Of a DNA stretch of 20,736 nucleotides, positions 19,911 to 20,736 are shown one piece after another. The position numbers and the translations under genes are program-made. Every line of letters begins with the position of its first letter. Positions within the stretch are counted from its first letter, which is position 1. The notes below the pieces were generated by a model. It was not told the DNA's origin. It saw only the letters and a list, made by a program, of their open reading frames with translations, and made no database searches. This DNA comes from Haplosporangium gracile (lineage: Eukaryota; Mortierellomycota; Mortierellomycetes; Mortierellales; Mortierellaceae). The stretch spans positions 1 through 20,736 of the forward strand of contig JAAAUF010000750.1 in NCBI GenBank assembly GCA_015499985.1, in the 5' to 3' direction.

Positions 19911-20195
19911 GGACATTTATATCATTTTTTATTTATTAACATTAATTATTCGACAAGTCAGATACCCATCCTCCTTCTCCTCTCCCCCCTTTCAATCGAT
20001 CCGCTACTTTAGAAAGAAACATTACTTCAACTTCTCTCCCTCATCAAGTTACACTAATTAAAGCGTTCTTTTATTTATTCAAAACCAAGTGAGAAATGTG
20101 TGTTGGAAAATAAAAGTGATAGTGGACAAAGAAGGTATTACAAAGATCAAAAAATGCTGTAACAGTAACAGTTGGAGTACAGAAACCGAGTTTTT
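19911..20195. other. convergent 3' region with poly(A) signals on both strands
   Basis: The apyrase stop (plus) and the Dap1-like stop (minus) are 285 bp apart. AATAAA occurs on the plus strand at 20109-20114. On the minus strand it is read from 20075-20070 and 20079-20074. The signals cross over, so the two transcripts probably overlap at their 3' ends. Confidence 0.55.
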
Positions 20196-20404
20196 TTAAT
20201 CCTTGTTCTCGATCAACTTGCCAACGAGCTGGTACTTGCCCTCAAAATGACCAGCCCAGTCGTTAAGAGCCTCCTTCTCGTCCTCATCAAGGTCGGCGAG
20301 GGTATCGATGGGTCCGTCGACGGGGCTGAGCATAGCCTTGTCGAACGAGTTCTTGGACAAGCCGCGGGAGGCATCTCTTCCTGCAAAGTTTCCGTATGGG
20401 CCAT
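20196..20404 (-). CDS. DAP1: Dap1/PGRMC-like cytochrome b5-fold heme protein, last exon only
   Basis: The terminal exon runs from an acceptor (CACATAG, 20405-20406) to TAA at 20198-20196. It encodes GPYGNFAGRDASRGLSKNSF and ends LNDWAGHFEGKYQLVGKL plus six residues. These are the signature blocks of membrane-associated progesterone receptor/Dap1 proteins, including the GPYG tyrosine that serves as heme axial ligand in PGRMC1. Dap1 binds heme and supports sterol-synthesis P450s such as Erg11 at the ER. A consensus branch site TACTAAC lies upstream at 20446-20440. The preceding exon, expected to carry the GxxFYGP block and the N-terminal membrane anchor, is not found in the remaining 310 bp, so the gene is cut by the window edge. 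An in-frame methionine and hydrophobic stretch inside the intron can look like a start but is not needed. Confidence 0.88.
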
Positions 20405-20736
20405 CTATGTGCGTTGTTTTGTATGAAAGAGGAATGTATGTTAGTAAAAGTGTGGGGAGAAGGGTGAAAAGGTTAAGACCGGTTTTGATTTTCATTTTTT
20501 TTTTTTTTCTCTTTCGGGCTGGCTGGGCGGATGAAAGGATCGTATGATGATAATAAGCCGACTTTTGAAGCATGACGTGTTGCTTGGAAGGCCAAGGTCC
20601 GAAAGAAAAGAAATAGTTGATTTCGATGCTGTGTTCGGCAGGATGGGAAAAAGACATGGCTCGGTTCACTTGCGATTTTTTTTTTATAGAAGGGCAAAAT
20701 GCCCAGCCCAATCCTTGCACACGCGCAGTCGTTTCT
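20405..20736 (-). other. intron of the DAP1-like gene, running off the window
   Basis: The sequence is T- and A-rich, with a long T run at about 20497-20510 and another at about 20678. No exon similarity to Dap1 was seen up to the window end, so the intron is at least 330 nt or its upstream exon is very short. Confidence 0.55.
20440..20446 (-). other. TACTAAC branch-point sequence of the DAP1-like intron
   Basis: On the minus strand TACTAAC sits about 35 nt before the acceptor AG at 20406-20405. It matches the optimal partner of the U2 GTAGTA element, which is encoded in this same window. Confidence 0.75.

Noticed and set aside
20405..20720. N-terminal extension of the DAP1-like protein read straight through the intron
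   Set aside because: The upstream reading lacks the conserved FYGP block, while a TACTAAC branch site and a CACATAG acceptor mark an intron immediately before the GPYG exon.

Overview
The window looks like nuclear DNA of a filamentous fungus. Genes carry short spliceosomal introns of about 90-370 nt with TACTAAC-like branch sites, and there is a U2 snRNA gene. The recognisable proteins are fungal housekeeping types: a Sla2/End4 endocytic adaptor, an EF-hand light chain, a Ynd1-type apyrase and a Dap1-type heme protein. The F-box and near-identical leucine-rich-repeat modules at the left end, together with many short introns, suggest an early-diverging fungus such as Mortierellomycotina. That placement is inference and was not tested.

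The left third (about 0.9-7.7 kb) is an F-box/LRR family neighbourhood. A short F-box plus LRR gene (908-1477) is followed by two long tandem F-box pseudogenes (1797-3550 and 3762-5492). Then come a tail-only relic (5639-5806) and an opposite-strand relative (7660-6083) that is open except for one amber codon. The pseudogenes keep recognisable reading frames but hold at least nine nonsense codons and several frameshifts. Where the copies can be aligned, the stops lie opposite Trp or Gln codons. One TGA is shared by two copies at a site where the third has Trp.

The middle holds a U2 snRNA gene on the minus strand (about 8036-8218) with a TATA box about 30 bp upstream. It is divergent from SLA2 (9106-13339, ten exons, 1053 aa), which encodes the ANTH, coiled-coil and I/LWEQ endocytic adaptor. 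SLA2 converges on a 151-aa EF-hand gene (14341-13466), one of whose introns uses a GC-AG boundary.

The right end is a Ynd1-type apyrase (15967-19910, two exons, 1189 aa) with an unusually long low-complexity cytosolic tail. It converges on the last exon of a Dap1/PGRMC-like heme-binding protein (20404-20196) whose upstream exons lie beyond the window.

From 8 kb rightward the genes are ordinary conserved housekeeping genes. The left part is a fast-evolving gene-family graveyard and holds the most unusual material. I found no transposase, CRISPR array, tRNA or rRNA. Intergenic regions, especially upstream of start codons, are strongly pyrimidine-rich.
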